Shown: positions 8,606-17,755, numbered from the stretch's first letter. The stretch: DNA of 64,000 bases from CAVXEF01 sp963827315 (GCA_963827315.1 CAWHAL010000002.1:248001-312000), one strand, 5' to 3'. A program made the numbers and translations. The notes: a model not told the origin generated them from the letters alone.

Positions 8606-9401
8606 ACTCGAGGTATCTGCCGAAGCGCTGCTCACTGCTTTTGATTATCATATCAACCATCGCCCTGACATTCTCATCAAGTCCATCCTCTGCGGCCAGC
8701 AGTTTCGCATTTTCAAGCAGGGCGCTGCCGTCAGTGCGATAGAGTTTTCTGTACGCATCAAGTATCTTCTGCTGTTGCAGCTCGGTCAAGCCGGCTCTTT
8801 CCATACCCCGCTTATTAACCCCCCTAATTCTCGGCGGATAATGGCCGCTGACTATCAGAAAGGGCGGAACATCACGGTTAACGCCGGCAAGACCGGCAGC
8901 ATAACACCACTTGCCGATAGTTACAAACTGATGCAACAAAACCACGCCGCTTAGCCAGGCACCCGTCTCAATCTTGCAGTGCCCGCTTAGCTGAACGAAG
9001 TTGCTCATAACAATCTTGTCCTCGAGCACACAATCATGGCCGACGTGCGAGCCGACCATAAGAAGATTATCATTACCAATCCTCGTAGCCTGACCGGCAT
9101 ACATACTCAGATGTATAGTAACCTGCTCGCGAATAATGTTATTATTGCCGATTACCAGTTTGCCTATTTCGTCATCCGGTTTCAATGCAAGCACCTGCGG
9201 CGTGCCACCAATTACACAGCTGGGGAAAAAACGATTATTTTCTCCAATCGTAACATTTTTACCAATCACAACATTAGCTTCGAGCACAGTACCAGAGCCG
9301 ATGGAGACTGCTGAACCAATAACACAATTAGGCCCAACGGTGACGTCGTCAGCCAACTTGGCGTCGCCGGCAATTACCGCACTGGGATGTACCTTGCTCA
9401 T
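8574..9401 (-). CDS. lpxA: UDP-N-acetylglucosamine O-acyltransferase
   Basis: LpxA transfers a 3-hydroxyacyl chain from ACP to UDP-GlcNAc, the first step of lipid A synthesis. The protein is a left-handed beta-helix of hexapeptide repeats (for example AKLADDVTVGPNCVIG), with the catalytic histidine region VGSHVGHDCV and the C-terminal helical domain (GVNKRGMERAGLTELQQQKILDAY). Length 275 aa is slightly over the usual ~262 because the tail (REQRTDDR) comes from a junction repeat. It is 48 bp downstream of lpxC/fabZ and overlaps the following oxidoreductase. Confidence 0.95.
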   Translation of the reverse strand: MSKVHPSAVIAGDAKLADDVTVGPNCVIGSAVSIGSGTVLEANVVIGKNVTIGENNRFFPSCVIGGTPQVLALKPDDEIGKLVIGNNNIIREQVTIHLSMYAGQATRIGNDNLLMVGSHVGHDCVLEDKIVMSNFVQLSGHCKIETGAWLSGVVLLHQFVTIGKWCYAAGLAGVNRDVPPFLIVSGHYPPRIRGVNKRGMERAGLTELQQQKILDAYRKLYRTDGSALLENAKLLAAEDGLDENVRAMVDMIIKSSEQRFGRYLELFREQRTDDR

Positions 9402-9446
9402 TTTTTTAATTCTTAATTTTTAATTCTTAATTCAAAATTAGAAATT
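9402..9446. repeat. AT-rich word repeat between lpxC/fabZ and lpxA
   Basis: Repeated AATTCTTAATT / AATTTTTAATTC words fill the gap. The same word family occurs upstream of nfi (about 6028-6062) and, in a looser form, upstream of glmU (about 21550-21590). No ribosome-binding site is evident for lpxA within it. Confidence 0.55.
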
Positions 9447-9449
9447 CAA

Positions 9450-10760
9450 TCAAATACTCTCCTCATCCATAAGCATAAACCGGATTTGGGCTTCAGCAAC
9501 AAGGGTCTGTCCAACCATTGCCGTACAATGACACTGGGCCGTCCTTTTTCTGGTTCTGACGGTCTCAGCAGTAAGGACAAGCTGGTCACCCGGAACAACG
9601 GCTTTTCGCAGTTTGACATCATCCATACTGAAAAGCACGGCGAGCTTGCCAGTATGCTCGAGGCTCTGAGCAAATAATAAGCCTGAAAGCTGGGCCATCG
9701 CCTCCACAATCAGAACACCCGGCATAATGGGTGTGCCGGGAAAATGTCCCTGGAAAAACTGCTCATTGAAGCTTACGTTTTTTATTCCCTTAATTCGCGT
9801 GTTGCCTTCAATCTCAACCACCTTATCGACCAGCAAAAACGGGTATCTGTGCGGCAGGATTTTCTGAATTCGCCGAATATCCAAAATTGCGTCGGTACCA
9901 AACTTCTCGACTCGCTGCTGCCGCTGAGCCAAATCATAGAGCTTCCTGACAAGCTGCTGATTGAGGGCATGGCCGCTCTTATAGGCGACAATCCTGCCGC
10001 TGACAGCACGCCCGACCAGAGCAAGGTCGCCGATGAGGTCTACAATTTTATGGCGGACACACTCGTTATCAAACCTGAATTTGTTCTTAATAGGCCCATC
10101 GGAGTTGATAACCAGAACATCCCGCGGGCTAAGATGCTTTCCCATGCCGCGTGCCTGGAACTGCTTGGCCTCGGCTTCGAGCAAAAATGTCCGTGCAGGC
10201 GCCAAATTTTTTTCGAAACTCTCCGGCGTCACACGGCAGCTAAAAATCTGCCTTCCGATAGCCGTATGGCCACCATAATCGAGGTCATAGGTAACAATTA
10301 AGCCCTCTGTGCCGGATGGTAATGCGTATATCGACTCATCACCGGCGCTGATACTAACCGGCTCGCTGATGATAAACTCCCTGCGTCTGGCCTGCTGCTC
10401 CACAAGACCGGAACGTTTGAGCACCTTAAAGTATTCTGCACTACTGCAATCGGGGGCGGGCATCTCCGGCCCGGCAACCTCCACAAGAAGGTTGTCTATC
10501 CCCAGCGCATTAATCGCAGCCAGGCAGTGTTCGACCGTTTCTATACTGACCGAACCCTCCCTTATGGTGGTGCGTCGACTCCGCTCGGCAAGATTTGGTG
10601 CAACCGCACAGATACGCACAGGCTCCTGCACATCGGTACGAACAAAAACCACACCGGTATCAGCGGGGCAGGGCCGAAATACAACCTTCGCTTCCTCACC
10701 CCCGAACATACCTCTGCCGGATATCCTGGCTTCACTTTTTATCGTCTTTTGAAGCTTCAA
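9450..10760 (-). CDS. lpxC/fabZ: LpxC-FabZ fusion: UDP-3-O-acyl-GlcNAc deacetylase / 3-hydroxyacyl-ACP dehydratase
   Basis: A bifunctional 436-aa protein. Residues 1 to about 285 are LpxC, the zinc deacetylase that commits the pathway to lipid A (zinc/active-site motifs VEHCLAAINALGIDN, RHKIVDLIGDLALVG and GHALNQQ). Residues about 295-436 are FabZ, the fatty-acid-synthase dehydratase (LPHRYPFLLVDKV with catalytic His, GTPIMPGVLIVEAMAQ with catalytic Glu). Both active sites look complete. Such fusions are known in Bacteroidetes and some Planctomycetes and may couple the use of 3-hydroxyacyl-ACP by the two pathways. The start is a TTG at 10760 that overlaps the lpxD end by 29 nt; the N-terminus LQKTIKSEARISGRG matches LpxC starts, which supports this unusual codon. 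Confidence 0.95.
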   Translation of the reverse strand: MKLQKTIKSEARISGRGMFGGEEAKVVFRPCPADTGVVFVRTDVQEPVRICAVAPNLAERSRRTTIREGSVSIETVEHCLAAINALGIDNLLVEVAGPEMPAPDCSSAEYFKVLKRSGLVEQQARRREFIISEPVSISAGDESIYALPSGTEGLIVTYDLDYGGHTAIGRQIFSCRVTPESFEKNLAPARTFLLEAEAKQFQARGMGKHLSPRDVLVINSDGPIKNKFRFDNECVRHKIVDLIGDLALVGRAVSGRIVAYKSGHALNQQLVRKLYDLAQRQQRVEKFGTDAILDIRRIQKILPHRYPFLLVDKVVEIEGNTRIKGIKNVSFNEQFFQGHFPGTPIMPGVLIVEAMAQLSGLLFAQSLEHTGKLAVLFSMDDVKLRKAVVPGDQLVLTAETVRTRKRTAQCHCTAMVGQTLVAEAQIRFMLMDEESI

Positions 10761-11772
10761 GACTCTTCACCCTCGCACTAAGCTGCTTCAACTGCTCAAA
10801 CGCCTTTGGCAAACGTCTCGTCAGACTGATTATCTTTAACGCTTCTCTGATATCAGTCGCCGGCGAACCGAAAATCCTTTGCTTTGCTGCTATGTCGCGG
10901 GTAACGCCGGACTGAGCACCAACTACAACGGCATCTGCTATTTCTATATTATCCACCAGGCCAACCTGGCCGGCCAACACAACGCCGTCACCGAGTTTGC
11001 AGCTGCCTGATATACCCACCTGTCCCGCTATCAGACAGCACTTGCCGATTTTTACGTTATGAGCAATCTGCACAAGGTTATCAATTTTGGTGCCGGCCCC
11101 GATTATCGTATTTCCAAACTTTGCCCTGTCGATAGAACAATTGGCTCCTATCTCGACGAAATCCTCAATTACCACTCCGCCGATGTGAGGGACGAGTTTA
11201 TGGGCGCCATCGGTAAAATAATAACCGAAACCAACTGAACCAATTGTGGTGTTAGCCTGAACGATGACATTATTGCCTAAACAGCAGTTGTGATAAATAC
11301 AGACATTGCTGTCAAGCCGGCAGTTTTTGCCGAGCCTGGAATTTTCGCCTATCCTGCAACCTGAGGCAACTACGCTGTTGGCGCCGATACTTACATTATC
11401 CTCGATTACGACATAAGGGCCGACTGAAACGCCCTCGGCGATTTCAACAGCCTGTCCAATCTTAGCGGTCGGGTCAATCCCTTCAGCGGCAGCTTTCAAT
11501 GGAGGCGCAAAAACACTCAGAGCCTCTATCAAAGCCGCATTAACATCTTTGACAATCAACTGCGGCAAAGCAAGATTCTCGATGTGCCCGCCAACAATGA
11601 CGGCACCGGCGCGTGAGGTTTGAAGTTTTGGAATATGCTTCTGTTCTGTAACAAAAGTGATTGTCCTCTCGTCGGCCTGGTCGATGGCACCAACGGCGCT
11701 AACTTCCGCCGAGCCATCGCCAACTAAGCGGGCAGCAACACGTTTAGCCAACTGTGCAACAGTCAATACCAC
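10732..11772 (-). CDS. lpxD: UDP-3-O-acylglucosamine N-acyltransferase
   Basis: LpxD adds the N-linked 3-hydroxyacyl chain to UDP-3-O-acyl-glucosamine, the third step of lipid A synthesis. The N-terminal uridine-binding domain (VLTVAQLAKRVAARLVGDG, ERTITFV) is followed by a left-handed beta-helix of hexapeptide repeats and the catalytic-histidine segment IAHNVKIG, then a C-terminal helix. Length 346 aa is typical. Its 3' end overlaps lpxC/fabZ, indicating coupled translation; ompH and bamA lie upstream in the same transcription direction. Confidence 0.95.
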   Translation of the reverse strand: MVLTVAQLAKRVAARLVGDGSAEVSAVGAIDQADERTITFVTEQKHIPKLQTSRAGAVIVGGHIENLALPQLIVKDVNAALIEALSVFAPPLKAAAEGIDPTAKIGQAVEIAEGVSVGPYVVIEDNVSIGANSVVASGCRIGENSRLGKNCRLDSNVCIYHNCCLGNNVIVQANTTIGSVGFGYYFTDGAHKLVPHIGGVVIEDFVEIGANCSIDRAKFGNTIIGAGTKIDNLVQIAHNVKIGKCCLIAGQVGISGSCKLGDGVVLAGQVGLVDNIEIADAVVVGAQSGVTRDIAAKQRIFGSPATDIREALKIISLTRRLPKAFEQLKQLSARVKSLEASKDDKK

Positions 11773-11802
11773 CGGGTCACCTGAGGCGTGAGCCTGTGCG
11801 AG

Positions 11803-12435
11803 CTATTCCGCATCCAGCCGAGCCAAAACTTCATCACTGATATCCTCACAGCCGCTGCTGTAAAGCACCTTATGAGTGCTTATAACCGTCATAAGCTCGG
11901 TATAATTAGACAGTGGAAACTCAGGCTCATCCCTTTCAAGAACTATGTCAATACCCTTTTCCTTCGCTACTTCAGCAACGATTTTCAAAATATCCTTGTA
12001 AACTTCTTCAGTCCACTGCTGTTCTTTCAGTATTCCCCGCTGTTTATAAAACTCCTGCTGAGCCTGTAGGCTGGCCCGCTCCGTAAGAATCTGTTTTACG
12101 CGGGCCAAGTAGTCATCGCTGCCAGCTTTTAATGCCTTCAGCCCAGTTTCTTCAGCCTCGATTTCTTTAGATAGCTTGCCCAGCTCCGCCTCAGTCTTGA
12201 CCTGCTCTGCAACGGCTGACTGCCTATACTTCTCATTTTTTTTGCAATTCCGAAAAACCTCAAGAACACTCACGACGCCGACCTTCACCACAGGTTTTGA
12301 GGCAGACTTAGGGCTTCCAAATAAACCTTTTTTTGCGTCTGGGCTTCCTTTAGGGCCGGCCCAGCTATAGTCACCCCTCATAAGCAACGCCACAATAACC
12401 ACCAAACACACTAAAACCATCGTTTTAAGCTTCAT
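11803..12435 (-). CDS. OmpH/Skp-like periplasmic chaperone
   Basis: A 210-aa exported protein with a cleavable-type signal (MKLKTMVLVCLVVIVALLMRG), then a VGVVSVLEVFRNCKK start of the OmpH domain and a long charged coiled coil (EKYRQSAVAEQVKTEAELGKL onward) ending in a VAKEKGIDIVLER return strand. Skp/OmpH holds unfolded outer-membrane proteins on their way to the BAM complex. An AAGGA ribosome-binding site precedes the ATG. Its place between bamA and lpxD is the classical arrangement and supports the assignment despite weak sequence conservation. Confidence 0.88.
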   Translation of the reverse strand: MKLKTMVLVCLVVIVALLMRGDYSWAGPKGSPDAKKGLFGSPKSASKPVVKVGVVSVLEVFRNCKKNEKYRQSAVAEQVKTEAELGKLSKEIEAEETGLKALKAGSDDYLARVKQILTERASLQAQQEFYKQRGILKEQQWTEEVYKDILKIVAEVAKEKGIDIVLERDEPEFPLSNYTELMTVISTHKVLYSSGCEDISDEVLARLDAE

Positions 12436-12540
12436 ATGAACTATCCTTCCTCGATTGAGACCAATTGCCCTTTAACTTGTTAACCACAGACTATGAAACC
12501 GCCTGCAGTTGCCGTCAAATAATCTGTGGTCCACAGCCAA

Positions 12541-14889
12541 TCAAAACAGCCGTCCCACCGAGAAGCTGAAGACCTGGGTTTTATCGTCAGCGTCTTTCAT
12601 CAGCGGCACCGCGATCTCAAACCGCATTGGTACCGGTCCAAACCACTGGGGCAGCATAATCTGTATACCAGTGCCGACGGACGCACGGTAGTTGCCGGAG
12701 TCGATTGTGCCGCTATCAACGAAGAACAGGGCAGCAAGCTCGTTACCTACCAAAGGAACCGCCAATTCACCGCTTGCCAGAAATATCCAGTCGCTGCCTA
12801 TCGGGTCTTTTCCCGGACCGCCTCTGGTGCTTACGCCGCGATACTTGAATCCTCTGATGCTTTGGCTTCCACCGGCATAAAACTTCTCAAAAGGCGGGGC
12901 GGTACCTACCACCGTCGCCGCGTGCAGCCTGGCCGCAAAGACCGTCTTTCGCCCCGCCAGGTCTTCATAAACCGTATTATAGTGTCGGTAAGTTCCGCTG
13001 ACGATGCCGAAAGTGTAGTCGCCAAAAACCTGCTCATAGCCGGTATCGAAATAGGTGCCCTTGGTCGGATTAAACCTGTCGTCGGTAAGGTCCCTTGCTA
13101 TGCTGAGCTTAACGCCGGCAATCCTGCTATTACCTTTAACATCCTTGATTTCCTTTGGCGCATCACCATCAATATTCTTAATATCAACATTCTCTGCTCT
13201 GAAACTGATACCAGTGCTCCAGTGGTTCTTATAGCGTTTTTCAAATCCAACAATACCGCGCAACCTCTGCTCGTCATAGCTCTCTCTTTTCCATGTAAAA
13301 CTTTCACCCGTCACATTGAGCGTTATGGGCTTATCCCTGAAATAAGGCTCGGTGAAATTAATCGAATACGTGCTTAGTTCTGTACCCGGCTCAAGCGCTA
13401 TTCGCAGATCCTGCCCTGCCCCTTTGAACGCCTTGCCTCTTATGAATTCACTGAAGTTCTCCGGCCAATCCTTGATGTCAAAGTTTTTCTGTTCAAAGAC
13501 AAGCTGCCCAATAACTCCGCTGTCACTGGCCACGCCGGCACCGAGCATCACCATGCCGGTCTGGCCCTCGGTAATACTGACCTGCGCATCCTTCTGGCTG
13601 GCGACCTGACCGGCAGGTGTGATAGTCGCCCTTTCTGCCGCTGTCATCCTTCGTACATACTTTTCCAGCTCACCGCTGCCGTCGCCGCGTGCTATATCAG
13701 CGTTATACCACTGACCGGGCTGAAAGTCATACTCATCCAGCACCCGGCGAACAACCCTGTCCTGTGTTTCCTCGTTGCCGCTTATGTCGATCCGGCCTAT
13801 CCGAAAACGTTCGCCTTCCGTTACTGAGAAATCAACGCCGACTCTGTTTTTTGAAATAAACCTGCGGCCATACTCAACCTTTGCATCAATAAAACCGTTT
13901 TCATGATAAATCTTGAGCAGCTTTTCAGTTGCGGCATTAACCTTTCGCTCGTTATAGACCCGGCCCGGCTCTAATTTCAACTCCGGCAGTAATTGATTCG
14001 CATCAAAATATTTATTGCCGGCAACTGTAACTTTCTCAATGTTATAGGCAGCGCCTTCATCAAAGACGAAATTAATGCGTATTTTGCTCTTGTCCTCGTT
14101 GAATGCTTTCTTGACCGTTATGCCGCTGTCGAGAAAACCCCTTTCGTAATAAACCTTCTGTAGCCTTGCTGTGTCCTCCGCCAGTTCCTCCTCGAAGTAG
14201 AATCTGGGCAAGACAAGAAATCTGGCACCGGCCGTTTTTGTGGCCCTTTTAAGAATCCTGGTCTTTACTGCTTTGTTTCCGGTAAAGCTAACGGCATCAA
14301 TTCTGACCTGCTGTCCCTCCTCAATCGTGTAGATTAGTTTTCCCACCTTCAATTGCTCGCTGTCGAGTTCGACAGAAGCGAAGGCAAAACCCTTTTTTTG
14401 ATAAAGCTCGAGGATTGCTTTTCTGCCGGCCTCCGCCAACAACATGTCGAGATAATCGCCGACCTTAAGGTCCAGCTTTTTCTCGAGCTTAGAAGCCTGG
14501 AGCTTCTTGTTGCCCACAAAGCCAATCGAACGGACGATATTTCTCTCGACAACAACAAACGTCAGCTTGATTTTTCCATCGACAACCGCTGTGTTATAAT
14601 AGCTGTATTCGACGCCTGGCAATTCGGTTATTCGCTTGGCATCAGCCGCCGCCGTCTGGACATCGAACAGCTCGCCAACTCTGCTGTGGACTTCGGCCAA
14701 AACCAGCGTATTGGCAATACTGATGGCCCCCACAACCTCGATACTGCCTATCGGTAATCCCGGCTCGTTGGCATCGGAAGAAAACGCAGAATCCCCGGCC
14801 AGCAATAAACAGCAAACAGCAAAGAGACCAAAAAACAGAGGACGGAAAAATCTGATTCCTGCCTTCCTGCTTTCCCCTATATCTTTCAT
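12541..14889 (-). CDS. bamA: Outer-membrane protein assembly factor BamA
   Basis: BamA is the outer-membrane insertase. The 782-aa protein has a signal peptide (FFGLFAVCCLLLAGDSAFS), five POTRA-type repeats over residues about 45-430 (for example IGSIEVVGAISI, VRSIGFVGNKKLQ, IDAVSFTGNKAV, IEKVTVAGNKYF, IGRIDISGNEE) and a C-terminal 16-strand barrel. The conserved barrel segments GGSQSIRGFKYRG and a final aromatic residue (FSVGRLF) are present. The surrounding lipid A genes and ompH make an envelope-biogenesis operon and show that this organism builds a true outer membrane. Confidence 0.95.
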   Translation of the reverse strand: MKDIGESRKAGIRFFRPLFFGLFAVCCLLLAGDSAFSSDANEPGLPIGSIEVVGAISIANTLVLAEVHSRVGELFDVQTAAADAKRITELPGVEYSYYNTAVVDGKIKLTFVVVERNIVRSIGFVGNKKLQASKLEKKLDLKVGDYLDMLLAEAGRKAILELYQKKGFAFASVELDSEQLKVGKLIYTIEEGQQVRIDAVSFTGNKAVKTRILKRATKTAGARFLVLPRFYFEEELAEDTARLQKVYYERGFLDSGITVKKAFNEDKSKIRINFVFDEGAAYNIEKVTVAGNKYFDANQLLPELKLEPGRVYNERKVNAATEKLLKIYHENGFIDAKVEYGRRFISKNRVGVDFSVTEGERFRIGRIDISGNEETQDRVVRRVLDEYDFQPGQWYNADIARGDGSGELEKYVRRMTAAERATITPAGQVASQKDAQVSITEGQTGMVMLGAGVASDSGVIGQLVFEQKNFDIKDWPENFSEFIRGKAFKGAGQDLRIALEPGTELSTYSINFTEPYFRDKPITLNVTGESFTWKRESYDEQRLRGIVGFEKRYKNHWSTGISFRAENVDIKNIDGDAPKEIKDVKGNSRIAGVKLSIARDLTDDRFNPTKGTYFDTGYEQVFGDYTFGIVSGTYRHYNTVYEDLAGRKTVFAARLHAATVVGTAPPFEKFYAGGSQSIRGFKYRGVSTRGGPGKDPIGSDWIFLASGELAVPLVGNELAALFFVDSGTIDSGNYRASVGTGIQIMLPQWFGPVPMRFEIAVPLMKDADDKTQVFSFSVGRLF

Positions 14890-14911
14890 TGGTCAATAAG
14901 CAAAGGGTCAA

Positions 14912-16342
14912 CTAAAACGGAGGCTCTTGCGACCCCTGATAGCTTGAGCCACTGATAGCCCGCTCTGCCGGTACGCCGGCGCCCTGCTCTGCCGCAGCCG
15001 AGAGGTTTTCAAATCGAGCAAACTTTTCTCTGAAAATAAAGTCGACCTTGCCGACAGGGCCGTTCCGCTGCTTTGCTATTATCAGTTCAGCGGTATTGTT
15101 CGGTGTATAATCGGGCTCGCCGTGATGATAATAATCCTCACGGTGCAGCAGCATAACGACGTCGGCATCCTGCTCGATACTGCCGCTCTCCCGCAGGTCG
15201 CTCATTCGAGGCCGATGGCCTTCCCTGCCCTCCGGCGCACGATTCAACTGACTCAAAACAACAACAGGAATATTCAATTCCCTCGCAAGCGCCTTGATGT
15301 ACCGGGAGATTGTCGTGATTTCCTGCTGACGTGACTCAATCTTGCCTGAGATATGCATCAATTGCAGGTAGTCGACAATAATACACCGCACATCGTGAAG
15401 GCTTTTAAGTCTCCTGGCCTTGGCACGGAGCTCGAGCGGCGTCAGCGTTGACATATCATCGATATAAATCGGGGCCGCAGCCAGCTCCTCGCACGCCCTC
15501 GCCAGGTCCCGGTAGGCCGCATCATCAAGAATCCCCTTTCTCACTAACTGGGCGTCTATCTGACTGTGACTACACAGAAACCTCTCGGCTAACTGCTGCT
15601 TTGCCATCTCCAGCGAAAATATCCCAACCGGCAGCTTTTCCGCCAGTCCTATATGCTCCGCTATATTCAGCGCCAACGATGTCTTTCCCATGCTTGGCCT
15701 TCCCGCAACTATTATCATGTCGCCGCTCTGCAGTCCGCAGGTCAGCTCGTCAAGCTCGAAAAATCCTGTGGGCAGCCCCGTGACGTGGCCGCCGGTGCGT
15801 TTCTCGATAAATTCGTAAGCACGGGTAACTAAATCCTTCAGCGGCAATGCTGAACCCGTTATCTTCTTATCGGTAACTGCGAATATCCTTCGTTCTGCCT
15901 CGTCGAGCTTCTCGTTGGTCTGACCCGTCTCGTCGTACGCGTCCTCTAAAATTTCACCGGCAGCAGCGATAACCTCACGAAGCAGCATTTTATCCTTAAC
16001 GATTCCCAGATAATACAACACATTTGCAGATGAGGGCACAGACTCCATAATTCTCGCCAGATACTCCACCCCGCCGACCTTCTCAAGCTGACCGCGCTTC
16101 TGGAGCTCATCACGAAGCAAAACACCGTCAACAGCCGCCCCCTTGGCGAACTGGCTGTAGTTTTCGTAGAGGCCGACCAGTGCATCAAATATCAGCTGGT
16201 GTTCCGGACGATAAAACGCATCACTGCTCACCTGCTCCACCACTTCGTCGATGCACGCGGGGTCAATTATCATAGACCCCAGAACCGCCGCCTCCGCCGC
16301 TAATGATTCCGGCATAACTCGACTAACATTCTGCTGATTCAT
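14912..16342 (-). CDS. dnaB: Replicative DNA helicase DnaB
   Basis: Hexameric helicase of the replication fork. The N-terminal domain (PESLAAEAAVLGSMIIDP) is followed by the RecA-like core with Walker A GRPSMGKTSLALN, Walker B IIVDYLQLM, the arginine-rich SQLNRAPEGREGHRPRMSDLRESG and DADVVMLLHRE. I start at the ATG at 16342 (MNQQNVSR), which overlaps the rplI end by 20 nt; the frame is open to 16426, but that part has no support. The 17 nt ending at this start codon are identical to the arm of a dispersed palindromic repeat in front of cdaA. rplI-dnaB adjacency is widely conserved. Confidence 0.95.
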   Translation of the reverse strand: MNQQNVSRVMPESLAAEAAVLGSMIIDPACIDEVVEQVSSDAFYRPEHQLIFDALVGLYENYSQFAKGAAVDGVLLRDELQKRGQLEKVGGVEYLARIMESVPSSANVLYYLGIVKDKMLLREVIAAAGEILEDAYDETGQTNEKLDEAERRIFAVTDKKITGSALPLKDLVTRAYEFIEKRTGGHVTGLPTGFFELDELTCGLQSGDMIIVAGRPSMGKTSLALNIAEHIGLAEKLPVGIFSLEMAKQQLAERFLCSHSQIDAQLVRKGILDDAAYRDLARACEELAAAPIYIDDMSTLTPLELRAKARRLKSLHDVRCIIVDYLQLMHISGKIESRQQEITTISRYIKALARELNIPVVVLSQLNRAPEGREGHRPRMSDLRESGSIEQDADVVMLLHREDYYHHGEPDYTPNNTAELIIAKQRNGPVGKVDFIFREKFARFENLSAAAEQGAGVPAERAISGSSYQGSQEPPF

Positions 16343-16934
16343 CCTTCGACTCCCTGACCTGCGATTCTGTCTCGTCAGGGATTTTTTGGTCTCTAACGGG
16401 ACCCGTGTGCGGAACAACAACAACATTAACGGCGGAAACCAAATCCTGTGCGAACTTAACCTGGACCGTTGTAGTTCCCACTTGCTTTATGTGTTCCGAA
16501 AGCTGCACCATCTCGTCGGCGACCTCAAAGCCCTGTTCCCGCAGGTTGGCTGCTATCTGGTGTCCATCGACCGAGCCGAACAGATGTCCAGCCTCGTTTG
16601 CGTTGGCGGCAATAACAACCTCTGCCTTGTTTATCGCAGCGGCCATTTCCTCAAGCTTTTGTCGCTGCTGCTTACGGGACTCAGCACGCTTGGCCTTTTC
16701 TTGCGCCAGCGATTTTACTGCCGCCTCGGTCGGTATAACGGCAAGTCCCTGCGGCAGCAGATAATTTCTCGCGAAGCCGCTGCTGACCTCGACGATATCT
16801 CCAAACCACCCGAGCACCGTTGATGTTGGGCCGCCCTTTAATACATCCCCTGTTTTCACGACGTCCGCCACAAGTAAAACCTTCACCCCGTTGGAAGTCG
16901 CTGCTTTCCTGAAAATTTCTCGCTTTCGCGTCAT
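16323..16934 (-). CDS. rplI: 50S ribosomal protein L9
   Basis: L9 binds 23S rRNA through its N-terminal domain. The signature EVSSGFARNYLLPQGLAV is clear, followed by the long connecting helix and a C-terminal domain (LFGSVDGHQIAANLREQG). Two features are odd: a ~15-residue N-terminal extension and a 14-residue insertion (KTGDVLKGGPTSTV region) before the RNA-binding signature. The C-terminal tail is also extended and charged. I choose the ATG at 16934 because AGAGGAT lies 5 nt upstream; an upstream frame to 16988 has no such site. It lies between rpsR and dnaB. Confidence 0.93.
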   Translation of the reverse strand: MTRKREIFRKAATSNGVKVLLVADVVKTGDVLKGGPTSTVLGWFGDIVEVSSGFARNYLLPQGLAVIPTEAAVKSLAQEKAKRAESRKQQRQKLEEMAAAINKAEVVIAANANEAGHLFGSVDGHQIAANLREQGFEVADEMVQLSEHIKQVGTTTVQVKFAQDLVSAVNVVVVPHTGPVRDQKIPDETESQVRESKDESAEC

Positions 16935-16984
16935 TTTATCCTCTTTGCGTCTATCGTTACCTCTTATGAAACTTCTAACGGGGC

Positions 16985-17284
16985 TCATGCACAGAACGGC
17001 AAAAGCGCCATATATCTGGCTCGCTTAATTGCTCGTTTGACTTTTCTCTGACAGCCTGCACAATTGCCGCTGCGTTTACGCGAGTATATCTTTCCGCGAT
17101 TGGTTAAAAGTCTCTGCAGCGTATCGATATCCTTGTAATCGACGTACTTTGTGCCTGCTCTGCAAAAGCGGCACTGCGTCTGCTCACGAACGCCCACGAC
17201 TGCCGTTCTTTTTCTTCGACTCCTGCCTTGCTCCAGCGCGGGTCTTCGCCCCGACGAGTTTCTGAATTGTCTGTTCTGCTCCAT
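16985..17284 (-). CDS. rpsR: 30S ribosomal protein S18
   Basis: S18 of the small subunit platform. The core KYVDYKDIDTLQRLLTNRGKIYSRKRSGNCAGCQRKVKRAIKRARYMALLPF is unmistakable in composition and order. Two CxxC pairs (CRFC and CAGC) form the zinc-binding version of S18. The N-terminal ~25 residues are basic and poorly conserved. It is 12 bp downstream of ssb in an rpsF-ssb-rpsR-rplI-dnaB order. Confidence 0.95.
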   Translation of the reverse strand: MEQNRQFRNSSGRRPALEQGRSRRKRTAVVGVREQTQCRFCRAGTKYVDYKDIDTLQRLLTNRGKIYSRKRSGNCAGCQRKVKRAIKRARYMALLPFCA

Positions 17285-17296
17285 ACTTTCCTCTGA

Positions 17297-17755
17297 CTAA
17301 AATGGGATATCATCAGCTTTTGCCGTCTCCACGTCTTCTGTTGGCCGCCGTCCACCCCCGACTCTGTCTTCGACAGAAGACTCGGGGGCCGCTTCCTGCC
17401 TATCACCCGTATCGCCCGTCGCTGCCGCCGAGGGCAGAAACTGGAAATTCTCAACGGTTACCCGATGTTTACTGCGCTTGGAACCATCCTGAGCCGTCCA
17501 ACTGTCGAATGTCAGTCTGCCCTCAAGAAATACTGCTCTTCCCTTGGTAAGGTATTTATTTATAGTTTCCGCCTGCTTACCAAAGGCGCGACAGTCCACA
17601 AAGCAGACCTCCTCTTTCGCCTGGCCGTCCTTGCCCGTCCATCGACGGTTCACGGCCAATCCGAAATCAACGACCGCCGTCTGGCTCGGCAGATAAGACA
17701 ACTGCGGGTCACGCGTCAGATTACCCATCAGCAATACTTTATTGAAATTAGCCAT
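17297..17755 (-). CDS. ssb: Single-stranded DNA-binding protein
   Basis: The OB-fold domain (residues 1-105: FNKVLLMGNLTRDPQLSYLP, WTGKDGQAKEEVCFVDCRAFGKQAETINKYL, VFLEGRLTFDSW) is followed by a disordered linker and the acidic partner-binding tip DDIPF. SSB coats single-stranded DNA and recruits repair and replication proteins through that tip. Length 152 aa is normal. It lies between rpsF and rpsR, as in many bacteria. Confidence 0.96.
   Translation of the reverse strand: MANFNKVLLMGNLTRDPQLSYLPSQTAVVDFGLAVNRRWTGKDGQAKEEVCFVDCRAFGKQAETINKYLTKGRAVFLEGRLTFDSWTAQDGSKRSKHRVTVENFQFLPSAAATGDTGDRQEAAPESSVEDRVGGGRRPTEDVETAKADDIPF

Noticed and set aside
12526..13377. Long plus-strand frame (283 codons) opposite bamA
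   Set aside because: It is antisense to the conserved BamA barrel, has no ribosome-binding site or family motif, and its composition mirrors the codon structure of bamA.
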